Source: an uncultured Propionibacteriaceae bacterium (lineage in GTDB: Bacteria; Actinomycetota; Actinomycetes; Propionibacteriales; Propionibacteriaceae). Taken from it: a stretch of DNA of 17,935 bases. Shown here in pieces: positions 1-6,833 of the stretch. The position numbers and the translations under genes are program-made. Numbering within the stretch: position 1 is the stretch's first letter; each line of letters opens with the position of its first letter. The stretch lies in the NCBI GenBank assembly GCA_938046585.1, contig CALIWR010000029.1:1-17935 (forward strand), read 5' to 3'. Below the pieces are notes generated by a model. It ran no database searches, had not been told where the DNA came from, and was given only the letters and a program-made list of their open reading frames with translations.

Positions 1-6
1 CGGCCC

Positions 7-26
7 GCCCTCGCGGATGCGAGGGC
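7..26. terminator. Hairpin, probable terminator of a gene left of the window
   Basis: An 8-bp perfect stem (GCCCTCGC/GCGAGGGC) closes on a GGAT loop. There is no T-run on either side, as is common for hairpin terminators in high-GC actinobacteria. It lies about 90 bp before the start of the transporter pseudogene, so it probably ends transcription coming from the left. It could equally be a structured leader element. Confidence 0.45.
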
Positions 27-115
27 AATCAAACACGGCAACTCCTGGCAAGGGTTACCGGTGGTGTTGCTGGGCGGCACTGTTGGCCTGTCATCCAGCT
101 GCAAAGGAGCCTGTT

Positions 116-1531
116 GTGAGCAGTTCTCAGGACTGCGAAGGGGCGGGCCAGGTCACGGTCCCGCTTGTCGAGGGGGCCTCGGTCGACGACGACGAGCTGT
201 TCATCAAGCCGAAGATGCGGACTATGGGGGCGGTTTCCCTTGGTGTCTCGCAGTCGATCGACAATTCCGAGGGCGGGGTGTCGAAGACCTTTTTCCCGCA
301 GATCGCGAACGCTTTCCAGCTGGGTAACACTGAGCTTGGGCTCCTTAATGCGCTCGCCTCGGGAGCCCGGATGGCATTCGGCCCGATCTGGGCGATCGCT
401 GCTGACCGGTGGGGTCGCAAACGGATCCTGTTTGTGGTCACCGGCTTGTGGGGTCTGTGGACCGTTGCCACTGGTTTCGCCCAGTCTTGGGCCTAGCTGC
501 TGATCCTGTACACGATCGCGCTAATCGGGACCGTCGCCGGTGAGCCGATCCTGAATGGTCTGCTGGGTTCGCTGTACCGCCGTTCTGAGCGGGGCAAGGC
601 CTTCGGCTTGGTCCGCGGGGTCTCGGCTGCGCTGGGTATCGTGATCACTCCTGCGGTCGGTCAGTGGGGCGCCAATCCCGCGGGCTGGCGGTACGCGATG
701 TTCGCCATGGGTGGCCTGTCGGTCCTGTCCGGCGTCTTGATTCTGATCTTCGTCCATGAGCCGAAGCAGCTCGCTGACGATGACCGTGAGGAGTTGAAGT
801 CTGATGCCGGCATGTTCCGCTTCTCTGATGTTCCGCGGCTGTTCAAGATCCGTACCCTGAGCCTGATGGCGTTGATGCTGCCGTTGGTCACCTCGCTGGT
901 CCTGTTCGGGTTCATGACCCAGGTGTGGGCTAAGAACCTCGGCTATGGCGTGAAGAATGCCTCGTACTTGTTCACGGTCTTCAGCATCGGTTCCACCCTG
1001 TCGGCCTTCCTGGGCGGTTGGATCGGTGATCAGTTCGTTAAGAGGTTCGGGCATAAGGGTCGGATTATTCTGTTCCAGGTGTATGCGGCGACGTGAGGGA
1101 TCTTGGTCGGGCTGACCATGTACTTCGCGAACTGGTGGGATCCTGATGTCAGTGCTGGCACCGGGCAGTCGGTCACGAATACCCCGAGTGGCCTCTATTA
1201 TGTGATGGTCTTCCTGATGGGTCTGATCTTCTCGATCGGTTTCTCCGGCTGTGTGTTGCCGATGGTCTCGAGTGTCTGCCCCCGGCAGCTGTCTGCCACT
1301 TCGTTCGCGGTGTTGTTCTCGCTGATTCAGGGCGCTCTGACTACCGTGTACAGCCTGGTTGTGGGCAAGGTAGCTGATGTCATCGGCAATCTCCAGCTCA
1401 CCCTGCTGGTCGGGGTCACCGGCCCGTACCTGCTGAACGCCCTGCTGTGGTTCGTCTTCTACCACACGTACGAGAAGGATGTGCACCTGCAGGCCCGGCG
1501 CACTCAGCTGATCGAGCAGGGCCGCTTCTGA
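116..1531 (+). pseudogene. MFS transporter, broken by two in-frame stop codons
   Basis: One open frame of 471 codon positions reads as a 12-TM major facilitator permease but is interrupted by TAG at 494-496 (codon 127) and TGA at 1094-1096 (codon 327). Translation on both sides of each stop continues seamlessly as membrane helices (before and after the first: FAQSWA/LLILYTIALIG; second: YAAT/GILVGLTMYF), and there is no indel. The start is GTG 116, six bases after AAAGGAG at 103-109. The N-terminal half carries the MFS motif A around loop 2-3 (ADRWGRKR), and a degenerate copy (GDQFVKRFGHKGR) lies in the second half. Both stops can arise by single transitions (CAG to TAG; TGG or CGA to TGA), so inactivation looks recent. 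TAG and TGA both end ordinary genes in this window, so recoding is unlikely. Substrate unknown. A sequencing error at two sites is the main alternative. Confidence 0.8.
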
Positions 1532-1807
1532 TGTGTGGGCGTACTGTGACGGGGACACCTCGGGGCCGTGGGCTTCGCCCCGTGGGAGTCGGGGCTACCT
1601 GAGGTTCTTACTATGTTCCGTACCGCTGTCATGATGAGGTCGATTCTGGTCGTTGATCTCTTGTGCCGAGCGGAGCCTGCGTGGGCCCGACGATCCGGCG
1701 CTACCTCACTGGCGACCTGCCCGATACCCGCTGGAGTATCACTCGGCTGCCACTGATGCCGCTGCCGCGGCATTCCCGTTGAGCACTGTCGGGCATACAT
1801 TCATCAC
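1532..1807. other. Intergenic stretch with hairpin and palindrome
   Basis: This 276-bp gap holds a GC-rich inverted repeat at 1561-1582 (CGGGGC, 10-nt loop, GCCCCG), a plausible terminator for the transporter. It also holds a 10-bp perfect palindrome TGCCGCGGCA at 1763-1772. A 39-codon ORF with a GTG start at 1663 and a stop at 1780-1782 has no convincing ribosome binding site and may be chance or a gene remnant. Nothing else was recognised. Confidence 0.4.
1773..1801 (+). promoter_or_regulatory. Candidate leaderless promoter for the ABC exporter
   Basis: TACATT at 1796-1801 (four of six to TATAAT, TANNNT type) ends six bases before ATG 1808, the spacing expected if transcription starts at or next to the start codon. 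A 17-bp spacer would place a weak -35 (TTCCCG) at 1773-1778. No Shine-Dalgarno precedes ATG 1808, which fits leaderless translation. The -35 is poor, so this is a modest call. Confidence 0.3.
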
Positions 1808-2623
1808 ATGATGAAAAACGGGGAAGGGGAGAGACGCCAGAGCTCACAGCGTGAAGAACACGCAGGCAGTCCCGGTACTGCTGCCGGCGAAAGCAAGACG
1901 CCGCAGCCAGCCGTGACCGTCTCGGATTTGCGGGTCAGCCGCGGAAGGAAAGAAATCCTCCACGGCCTGGACCTGAGCTTGGAGCCGGGCACCATTACCG
2001 GCCTCCTGGGCCCCTCAGGCTGCGGGAAGACCACGCTTATGCGCACCATCGTGGGCGTCCAGCACTACCGCGGCCATGTCGAAGTCCTGGGGCAGGCCCC
2101 CGGTGCCCCCTCCGTGCGTGGACGGGTCGGCTATGTCACCCAGGGGCAGGCCGTCTACACCGACCTCACCGCCCGGCAGAACCTGCGCTACTTCGCCTCC
2201 CTGGCTGGCCGCCGCGCCCGCGGCATCCAGGAGGTGCTCGACGCCGTCGGGCTGTCTGGGTTGGCCGGCAGGCGCGTATCCACCTACTCCGGCGGCGAGG
2301 CTAACCGCGTGAGCCTAGCCTGTGCGCTCGTGGCGGACCCGGATCTGCTCGTCATGGATGAGCCGACTGTCGGACTGGACCCAGTGACCCGCGAGGAGCT
2401 GTGGACCACTTTTCACGCCCTGGCGCAGAGGGGCACCACGCTGCTGGTCTCCAGCCATGTCATGGACGAAGCTTTTCGCTGCGACCGCGTGCTACTCATG
2501 CGTGAGGGGCGCCTGCTGGGCGCCACCACCGCCGACGAGCTTCTGGCCTCCACGGGCGCCACCACAGTGGACGCCGCTTTCCTCGCCGTCATCACCCGTT
2601 CGGCCCAGGAGGGACAGGACTGA
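1808..2623 (+). CDS. ABC transporter ATP-binding protein (ABC-2 exporter type)
   Basis: This 271-residue nucleotide-binding subunit is predicted to power export by the membrane protein encoded next to it. After a roughly 35-residue hydrophilic N-terminal extension it shows Walker A GPSGCGKTT (68-76), a Q-loop glutamine near 112, a signature variant SGGEANR (161-167; the usual form is SGGQ-x-R), Walker B LLVMDEPT (180-187), the D-loop (GLDP) and the H-loop His217. The short C-terminal part after the H-loop is typical of the DrrA/NodI/CcmA-like exporter group. The start is ATG 1808 or the adjacent ATG 1811; neither has a clear ribosome binding site, and the next in-frame V/M codons lie within the conserved domain. 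Its stop overlaps the permease start (TGATG), so the two are translationally coupled. The exported substrate cannot be read from the sequence; a drug or peptide is usual for the family. Confidence 0.9.
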   Translation: MMKNGEGERRQSSQREEHAGSPGTAAGESKTPQPAVTVSDLRVSRGRKEILHGLDLSLEPGTITGLLGPSGCGKTTLMRTIVGVQHYRGHVEVLGQAPGAPSVRGRVGYVTQGQAVYTDLTARQNLRYFASLAGRRARGIQEVLDAVGLSGLAGRRVSTYSGGEANRVSLACALVADPDLLVMDEPTVGLDPVTREELWTTFHALAQRGTTLLVSSHVMDEAFRCDRVLLMREGRLLGATTADELLASTGATTVDAAFLAVITRSAQEGQD

Positions 2624-3369
2624 TGCACCTGCGCACCTACCTCGCTACCACCCGCCGCATCCTCACCCAGCTACGCGCGGACCGCCGCACCGTCGGGCTG
2701 ATTGCCGGCGTGCCCGCGGTGCTGCTGACCCTGCTCTACTTTGTCTACCGCGACTACCCCGGCGGCAGCGCCCTGTTCAACCACGTTGCGGTGACGATGA
2801 TGGCGGTCTTGCCTATGGCGGTCATGTTCCTGGTGACCAGCGTGGCCATGCTGCGCGAGCGCAGCGGCGGCACCCTGGAGCGGCTGTGGACCACGCCCAT
2901 CGGGAGGGCCGACCTCCTGTTCGGCTATGCCACCGCCTTCGCCGCCACGGCCGTGGCCCAATCGCTCATCCTGTGCTCCGTGGCGGCCTGGTGCCTGGAC
3001 GTGAAGATAGCCACCTCCTGGGGCTGGGTGGTGCTGACCGCCCTGGTGGACGCCTTCGTGGGCGTGGCCCTGGGACTGTTCGCCTCGGCCTTCGCTCGTA
3101 CCGAGTTTCAGGCCGTCCAGTTCATGCCGGTGGTCATCGCGCCCCAGCTCTTCCTGTGCGGGCTGCTGGTGGTCAGAGACCAGATGCCTCGCGCCCTTGA
3201 GGTGATGGGGGATGTACTGCCTATGAGCTGGGCCGTGGACGCGGTCGGGGATCTGGCCGCGAATGCCGAGCCGTCAGCCGATTTCTTCTGCAACCTGTTC
3301 TATCTGCTGGGCTTCGGCCTGGTGGCCTTGGCCGTGGCCGCCTTCACCATGCCGCGCAAGACCCGGTAG
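2623..3369 (+). CDS. ABC-2 type transporter permease
   Basis: This 248-residue integral membrane protein begins at ATG 2623, sharing one base with the ATPase stop codon. Hydrophobic segments lie near residues 24-43, 55-78, 105-125, 133-158, 165-185 and 220-242, giving about six helices as in ABC-2 (DrrB/NodJ-like) permeases. The cytoplasmic stretch LRERSGGTLERLWTTPIGR (about 79-97) is the characteristic ABC-2 coupling motif (RERE..GTLE.L..TP) that contacts the ATPase. It should form a homodimer with two copies of the ATPase to export an unknown compound. The TetR- or PadR-type regulator that often accompanies such pairs is absent here; an unrelated DinB-like gene follows. Confidence 0.88.
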   Translation: MHLRTYLATTRRILTQLRADRRTVGLIAGVPAVLLTLLYFVYRDYPGGSALFNHVAVTMMAVLPMAVMFLVTSVAMLRERSGGTLERLWTTPIGRADLLFGYATAFAATAVAQSLILCSVAAWCLDVKIATSWGWVVLTALVDAFVGVALGLFASAFARTEFQAVQFMPVVIAPQLFLCGLLVVRDQMPRALEVMGDVLPMSWAVDAVGDLAANAEPSADFFCNLFYLLGFGLVALAVAAFTMPRKTR

Positions 3370-3374
3370 GGCAG

Positions 3375-3393
3375 GGCGGCTGGTACGACCGCC
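3375..3393 (+). terminator. Weak hairpin after the ABC permease
   Basis: GGCGG at 3375-3379 can pair with CCGCC at 3389-3393 across a 9-nt loop, beginning six bases after the permease stop. The stem is only 5 bp and no T-tract follows, so terminator function is uncertain. No other structure stands out between 3370 and 3498. Confidence 0.25.
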
Positions 3394-3498
3394 GGATCAC
3401 GCCTGGGGACTGGCTGTTCTGCTCACCGAGAAGGTGCTGCTGGATCGCCCGTGCCTGCACGAGGGCAGCTGTCGGGACGTGGTCGTAGGCTTGTGGGC

Positions 3499-4017
3499 AT
3501 GCCAACCGCCATGGATGTCCTGCTCGAGGCGCATTCCCGGGTCCGGGAACTGGTCACCGAGGCGGTGACCGGGCTCAGCGCGGACCAGTTGGCCTACCGG
3601 CCCGACCTGGGCAACGGGCCGGGCAATTCGATCGGTTGGCTGGTCTGGCACCTGACCCGGCAGGAGGATGCCCAGGTCGCCGAACTGCGCGGCGGCGAGC
3701 AGATCTGGGATCAGGGCTGGCTGGAGCGGCTGGCCTTGCCGTACCCGGTCCAGGCGATGGGGTACGGGATGAGCGAGGCCGACGTGGCCCGGTTCCCGCT
3801 GGTCGGGCCGGAGCTGCTGCTGGCCTATCAGCAGGCGGTGGCGTTAGCGACCGCCGGCTACCTCGGTGATCTGCGTGAGGACGAATTGAACCAAGTAGTG
3901 GACACCAGCTGGGATCCTCCGGTGACCTGCCTGGTACGGCTGGTGAGCATCATCGACGATGCGGTTCAGCACGCCGGTCAGGCGGCCTACTTGCGCGGCC
4001 TGCTGGTCTGCGGCTGA
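3499..4017 (+). CDS. DinB / DUF664 family protein
   Basis: This 172-residue predicted cytosolic protein has the four-helix-bundle pattern of the DinB/DUF664 superfamily (YfiT and mycothiol-dependent enzyme relatives). Seen directly: an N-terminal helix with a downstream LSADQLAYRP segment; the family motif IGWLVWHLTRQEDAQVAEL, with His51 as a likely metal ligand; and a C-terminal helix DDAVQHAGQAAYLRGL with His158 as a second. Many relatives have three metal-binding histidines, and the remaining ligand is not obvious here. ATG 3499 is preferred because conserved sequence begins directly after it; GTG 3493 and GTG 3451 are alternatives, and no start has a strong Shine-Dalgarno. Its 3' end overlaps the end of the convergent sensor kinase gene by 31 bp. 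In actinobacteria such proteins often act in thiol-dependent detoxification, but the substrate is unknown. Confidence 0.75.
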   Translation: MPTAMDVLLEAHSRVRELVTEAVTGLSADQLAYRPDLGNGPGNSIGWLVWHLTRQEDAQVAELRGGEQIWDQGWLERLALPYPVQAMGYGMSEADVARFPLVGPELLLAYQQAVALATAGYLGDLREDELNQVVDTSWDPPVTCLVRLVSIIDDAVQHAGQAAYLRGLLVCG

Positions 4018-5471
4018 TCTGGTTCTGCGCGGATTCCCAGGCGTATCTCGAAGATCGTACGGCCGGGCTCGGAGCGCACGCAGACCGTGCCCCCATGGGC
4101 CTGCACCACGGCTGCCACGATCGCCAGCCCCAACCCTGTCGACTGGCCCTGCTTGCGGGCCCGGGAGGTGTCCGCCCGGACAAACCGTTCAAAGACCCTG
4201 GGCTGGAGCTCGGGGGCGATCCCGGGACCATTGTCGGTGACCGTGATGACGGCACGGTCCCCGTCGCGGCGCAGGCCGGCGATGACCCGGGTCCCGGGCG
4301 GGGTGTGGGTACGGGCGTTGGCGAGCAGATTAGCCACCACCTGGTGTAGTCGGAATGCGTCGCCGGCGACCATCAGCGGGTCCTCGCAGACGTCGACCTC
4401 CCAGTCATGCTCGGGGCCGGCCACCTGGGCATCGGCGGTGGCGTTGAGCACCAGCTCGCGCAGGTCGACTTCCGTCATCGTCAGCTCGGGCCGGTTGTCG
4501 AGGCGGGCTAGCAGCAGCATGTCGTCTACTAGCCTGCTCATCCGCTCTGATTCGGACTCGATCCGCGACATCGCGAACCGGGTATCGGGGGGTAGCTGGT
4601 CGCGGCCGCGGCGGGTGAGTTCGGCATAGCCGCGGATCGCCGCCAGCGGATTGCGTAGCTCGTGGGAGGCATCCGCCACGAACTGGCGGACTTTCGTCTC
4701 GCTGTGGTGGCGGGCCTCTAACGCGTTTTCTACGTTTGACAGCATGGTGTTGAGTGCCAGCCCGACCCGGCCTACCTCGCTGGTGGGGTTGGCGTTCTGG
4801 TCCGGCACCCGCAGCGACAGGTCCACCTCGCCGTGGTCCAATTCGCGGCGTGAGACCTCGGCGGCCACATTGGCCACCTCGTGTAGCGGGCGCAGGTTGC
4901 GGACCACGACCATCCGGGTGATCCCGATAGCAGCGGCAATCGCCAGCGCCGCCAGCGCGGCCTCAAGTTTCAGCATGGTGGAGACCTGCCGGTCCAGGTC
5001 GTCCAGGGGGAGTCCGACGATTACCCGGGTCCCGTCGCCGCGCTCGGTGGTAGCGAGGCGGTAGCGGCCCAGGCCCGGCAGCCGGACCGTCTGCGGGTGC
5101 CCCGGCCGTGGGGCGTGATGGATGACCTGGCGCAGGTCGTCGTCCGACAGCATCGTCTGCCCCTCCCGGGTCAGCTGGCGGGCCGAGACGTTCTGGTTAC
5201 GGACTTCCAACACCACCGATCCCAGGCTCTGGCCCGGCAGCCCGCGAGGCCGCTCGTCGGAGGGACTGGTACGTACCCGATACAGCAGGTCGTTCAGTTG
5301 CTCATCGGTACGGTGGGCGCCGATCTGCTGCACCGCGACGATCGAGATCACCGAGATCAGCAACGCCATCGTGGCCACAATCGCGGCCACCTGGATCACC
5401 AGCCGCCGTCCCAGGGTGCCACGCCCGATCGGCGACGGCCCGGCCTCGGGCATCGTGACCGGGAGGTTCAT
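3987..5471 (-). CDS. Sensor histidine kinase, PhoR/TcrY-like
   Basis: This 494-residue membrane kinase is the partner of the response regulator directly upstream; their genes overlap by four bases (ATGA). Domains in order: TM1 about 24-48; an extracytoplasmic sensor of about 120 residues; TM2 about 168-190; HAMP about 191-250; HisKA with the phospho-accepting His270 in FVADASHELRNPLAAIRG; and the HATPase_c domain with N box NLLANARTHTPP (381-392), G1 DNGPGIA (413-419), F box VFERFVRAD and G2 STGLGLAI (444-451). All catalytic boxes are intact, and the length matches the mycobacterial PhoR/TcrY group. It should autophosphorylate and pass phosphate to Asp71 of the regulator. The signal is unknown. 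The stop (TAG, 3987-3989) lies inside the convergent DinB-like gene. Confidence 0.92.
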   Translation of the reverse strand: MNLPVTMPEAGPSPIGRGTLGRRLVIQVAAIVATMALLISVISIVAVQQIGAHRTDEQLNDLLYRVRTSPSDERPRGLPGQSLGSVVLEVRNQNVSARQLTREGQTMLSDDDLRQVIHHAPRPGHPQTVRLPGLGRYRLATTERGDGTRVIVGLPLDDLDRQVSTMLKLEAALAALAIAAAIGITRMVVVRNLRPLHEVANVAAEVSRRELDHGEVDLSLRVPDQNANPTSEVGRVGLALNTMLSNVENALEARHHSETKVRQFVADASHELRNPLAAIRGYAELTRRGRDQLPPDTRFAMSRIESESERMSRLVDDMLLLARLDNRPELTMTEVDLRELVLNATADAQVAGPEHDWEVDVCEDPLMVAGDAFRLHQVVANLLANARTHTPPGTRVIAGLRRDGDRAVITVTDNGPGIAPELQPRVFERFVRADTSRARKQGQSTGLGLAIVAAVVQAHGGTVCVRSEPGRTIFEIRLGIRAEPDQPQTSRPRK

Positions 5472-6208
5472 TCGGCGGCTGGGCGCAGCACGTACCCGGC
5501 GCCTCGCAGGGTTTGGATCATGGGTGCCTGTCCGGAGTCAATCTTCTTGCGCAGGTACGAGATGTACAATTCGACCACGTTGGCCTGCCCTCCGAAGTCG
5601 TAGTTCCAGACCCGGTCCAAGATCTGGGCCTTGGACAGGACTCGGCGCGGATTGCGCATCAGGTAGCGCAGCAATTCGAATTCGGTGGGGGTGAGTGAGA
5701 TCTCTTGCCCGCCGCGGCTTACCTCGCGGGTGTCTTCGTCGAGGCTGAGGTCGCCGACTACGAGCAGGGCGTCGGGGCGGGTGGTGGCGCCGGTACGGCG
5801 TAACAGGCCCCGCATGCGGGCGATCACTTCTTCCAGCGAGAACGGCTTGGTGACGTAGTCGTCGCCGCCGGCGGTGAGCCCTCCCACCCGGTCCTCGACC
5901 GCGTCCTTGGCGGTCAGGAAGAGCACCGGGACATCCGGCAGCTGGGCCCGGACCCGGCGCATCACCTCCAGGCCGTCGAAATCCGGCAGCATCATGTCGA
6001 GCACCAGGGCGTCGGGACGGACCTCGCGGGCCACCCGTACCGCCTCGGCGCCGCTGGCCGCCGAGAAGACCTCCCAGCCCTCGTACCGCATCGCCATCGC
6101 CAGCAGCTCGGTGAGACTGGTCTCGTCATCGACGGTCAGGACCCGGATCGGGGTGCCGTCGGGGCGGGTGAGGCCCTCGGGGATGTCTGGTCGCGCCATG
6201 CCCAGCAT
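5468..6208 (-). CDS. OmpR-family response regulator, PhoP/TcrX-like
   Basis: This 246-residue two-domain DNA-binding regulator has a receiver domain (about 22-135) with the acidic pair Asp27-Asp28, phospho-acceptor Asp71 (LVLDMMLP), Thr99 and Lys121 (YVTKPFSLEE). The winged-helix effector domain (about 150-243) contains SLTPTEFELLRYLM, the recognition-helix region YDFGGQANVVELYISYLRKK and the C-terminal wing TLRGAGYVLRP. The segment FGG-x-x-NVVE-x-YISYLR-KID is diagnostic of the mycobacterial PhoP/TcrX subgroup rather than MtrA. ATG 6208 is given as the start; ATG 6199, three codons in, is also possible, and neither has a strong ribosome binding site. A PhoP-box-like direct repeat lies 35 bp upstream, suggesting autoregulation. 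The kinase follows with an ATGA overlap. The exact orthologue (phoP versus tcrX) cannot be fixed from sequence reading alone. Confidence 0.92.
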   Translation of the reverse strand: MLGMARPDIPEGLTRPDGTPIRVLTVDDETSLTELLAMAMRYEGWEVFSAASGAEAVRVAREVRPDALVLDMMLPDFDGLEVMRRVRAQLPDVPVLFLTAKDAVEDRVGGLTAGGDDYVTKPFSLEEVIARMRGLLRRTGATTRPDALLVVGDLSLDEDTREVSRGGQEISLTPTEFELLRYLMRNPRRVLSKAQILDRVWNYDFGGQANVVELYISYLRKKIDSGQAPMIQTLRGAGYVLRPAAE

Positions 6209-6243
6209 GGTCTCAGACCCAACTCTTGGCTAGCCATGGATTC

Positions 6244-6261
6244 GCTGTGCGTCGGCTGTGA
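6244..6261 (-). promoter_or_regulatory. Candidate PhoP box upstream of the response regulator
   Basis: On the minus strand this reads TCACAGC, four bases, GCACAGC. It matches in 13 of 14 positions the TCACAGC-N4-TCACAGC direct repeat described for mycobacterial PhoP. The 11-bp period is that expected for tandem binding of OmpR-family regulators. It ends 35 bp before the regulator's ATG and lies just past the stop codon of the doxX-like gene (6265-6267). A possible -10 (TAGCCA) sits at 6232-6227 on the minus strand. It fits autoregulation from an internal promoter. Confidence 0.6.
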
Positions 6262-6264
6262 ATC

Positions 6265-6714
6265 CTAGGCCGGGTCGTATTCGTCGACCGCGTTCCTACG
6301 GCGACCGGATCGGCGGAAGAGTCGGTCAACCCCGGTCCGACCGGCCCCGAAGACTGTCAGCAGCAGCGCCAGCACCGCCAGTACGGACGAGTATTCGACA
6401 CCGTTGTTCAGTACGTGGATGCCGTGATGCCACTGGATCCAGAGCACAATCATCACGAACTCGACTACGAAGAGACCGGCCACTACCGGGGTCAGGATCC
6501 CGAAGATGATCAGGAATCCGCCGATCACCTCCAGCCCGACCGCACCCCAGGCCAACAGCAACGGTTCCGGCAGCCCGTACTGGGCCAGGTAGTCGGCCTG
6601 CTGCTGCACTCCTGGGCGCCAGCGGTTCCAGCCGTGGTAGATCATGACCGCCCCGAAGACCAGCCGGGCCAAGAGCAGCCCCATGTCCTGCAGCACCTTG
6701 ACCAGGGTCCCCAT
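6265..6714 (-). CDS. DoxX family membrane protein
   Basis: This 149-residue four-helix membrane protein of the DoxX/DoxD superfamily begins MGTLVKVLQDMGLLLARLVFG. The next segment, VMIYHGWNRW, is the typical first-loop pattern of the family. Further helices cover about 50-72 (LLLAWGAVGLEVIGGFLIIFGI), 73-92 and 108-128, followed by a basic, charged C-terminal tail. ATG 6714 is chosen because the frame's upstream extension would need a TTG start without a ribosome binding site, while GGTGGG precedes this ATG. In mycobacteria a DoxX protein takes part in an oxidoreductase complex linked to thiol stress; that role is only suggestive here. It lies 56 bp upstream of the phoP-like gene in the same orientation and may be co-transcribed, although a PhoP box in the gap suggests an extra promoter. 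Confidence 0.82.
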   Translation of the reverse strand: MGTLVKVLQDMGLLLARLVFGAVMIYHGWNRWRPGVQQQADYLAQYGLPEPLLLAWGAVGLEVIGGFLIIFGILTPVVAGLFVVEFVMIVLWIQWHHGIHVLNNGVEYSSVLAVLALLLTVFGAGRTGVDRLFRRSGRRRNAVDEYDPA

Positions 6715-6759
6715 GTGCCCACCGTAGCTGCCCAAGGTGGGATTCCGCCAGAACGGCGG

Positions 6760-6777
6760 GGTTTGCAGGATCAAACC
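6760..6777. promoter_or_regulatory. Inverted repeat in the doxX/PBP divergent region
   Basis: GGTTTG at 6760-6765 and CAAACC at 6772-6777 form a perfect 6-bp inverted repeat around a 6-nt centre. It lies in the 119-bp gap between the divergent doxX-like and PBP genes and could be an operator for a dimeric regulator. A second small inverted repeat, CCGCC-N5-GGCGG, abuts it at 6745-6759. Function is inferred from position only. Confidence 0.3.
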
Positions 6778-6820
6778 GACCTCTGGATGAGAGCAGGTCG
6801 CGCGATGTCGTCTGGGACCG

Positions 6821-6833
6821 CATACTCGTACCC
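6821..6833 (+). promoter_or_regulatory. Candidate -10 box for a leaderless PBP transcript
   Basis: CATACT at 6821-6826 (four of six to TATAAT) ends seven bases before GTG 6834. No Shine-Dalgarno-like sequence precedes this GTG, so a transcript starting at the codon itself is possible. No convincing -35 was found, which is common in actinobacteria. Confidence 0.25.

Noticed and set aside
494..1096. Genetic-code reassignment of TAG or TGA to explain the transporter
   Set aside because: Both codons serve as normal stops in other genes of this window (for example TAG for the kinase and doxX genes, TGA for mutA, mutB, meaB and metB).
521..1558. 345-codon minus-strand ORF opposite the transporter
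   Set aside because: Gln/Asp/Arg-rich translation without domain motifs, mirroring the membrane-protein frame. It is a GC-bias shadow.
1663..1782. 39-codon ORF (GTG start) between the transporter and the ABC genes
   Set aside because: Contains a plausible-looking RRYLTGDLPDTRWSI stretch, but has no ribosome binding site and no recognised homologue. Kept only as a remark.
1844..1850. Single TCACAGC half-site near the start of the ABC ATPase gene
   Set aside because: No second repeat at 11-bp spacing and it lies inside the coding region, so it does not qualify as a PhoP box.
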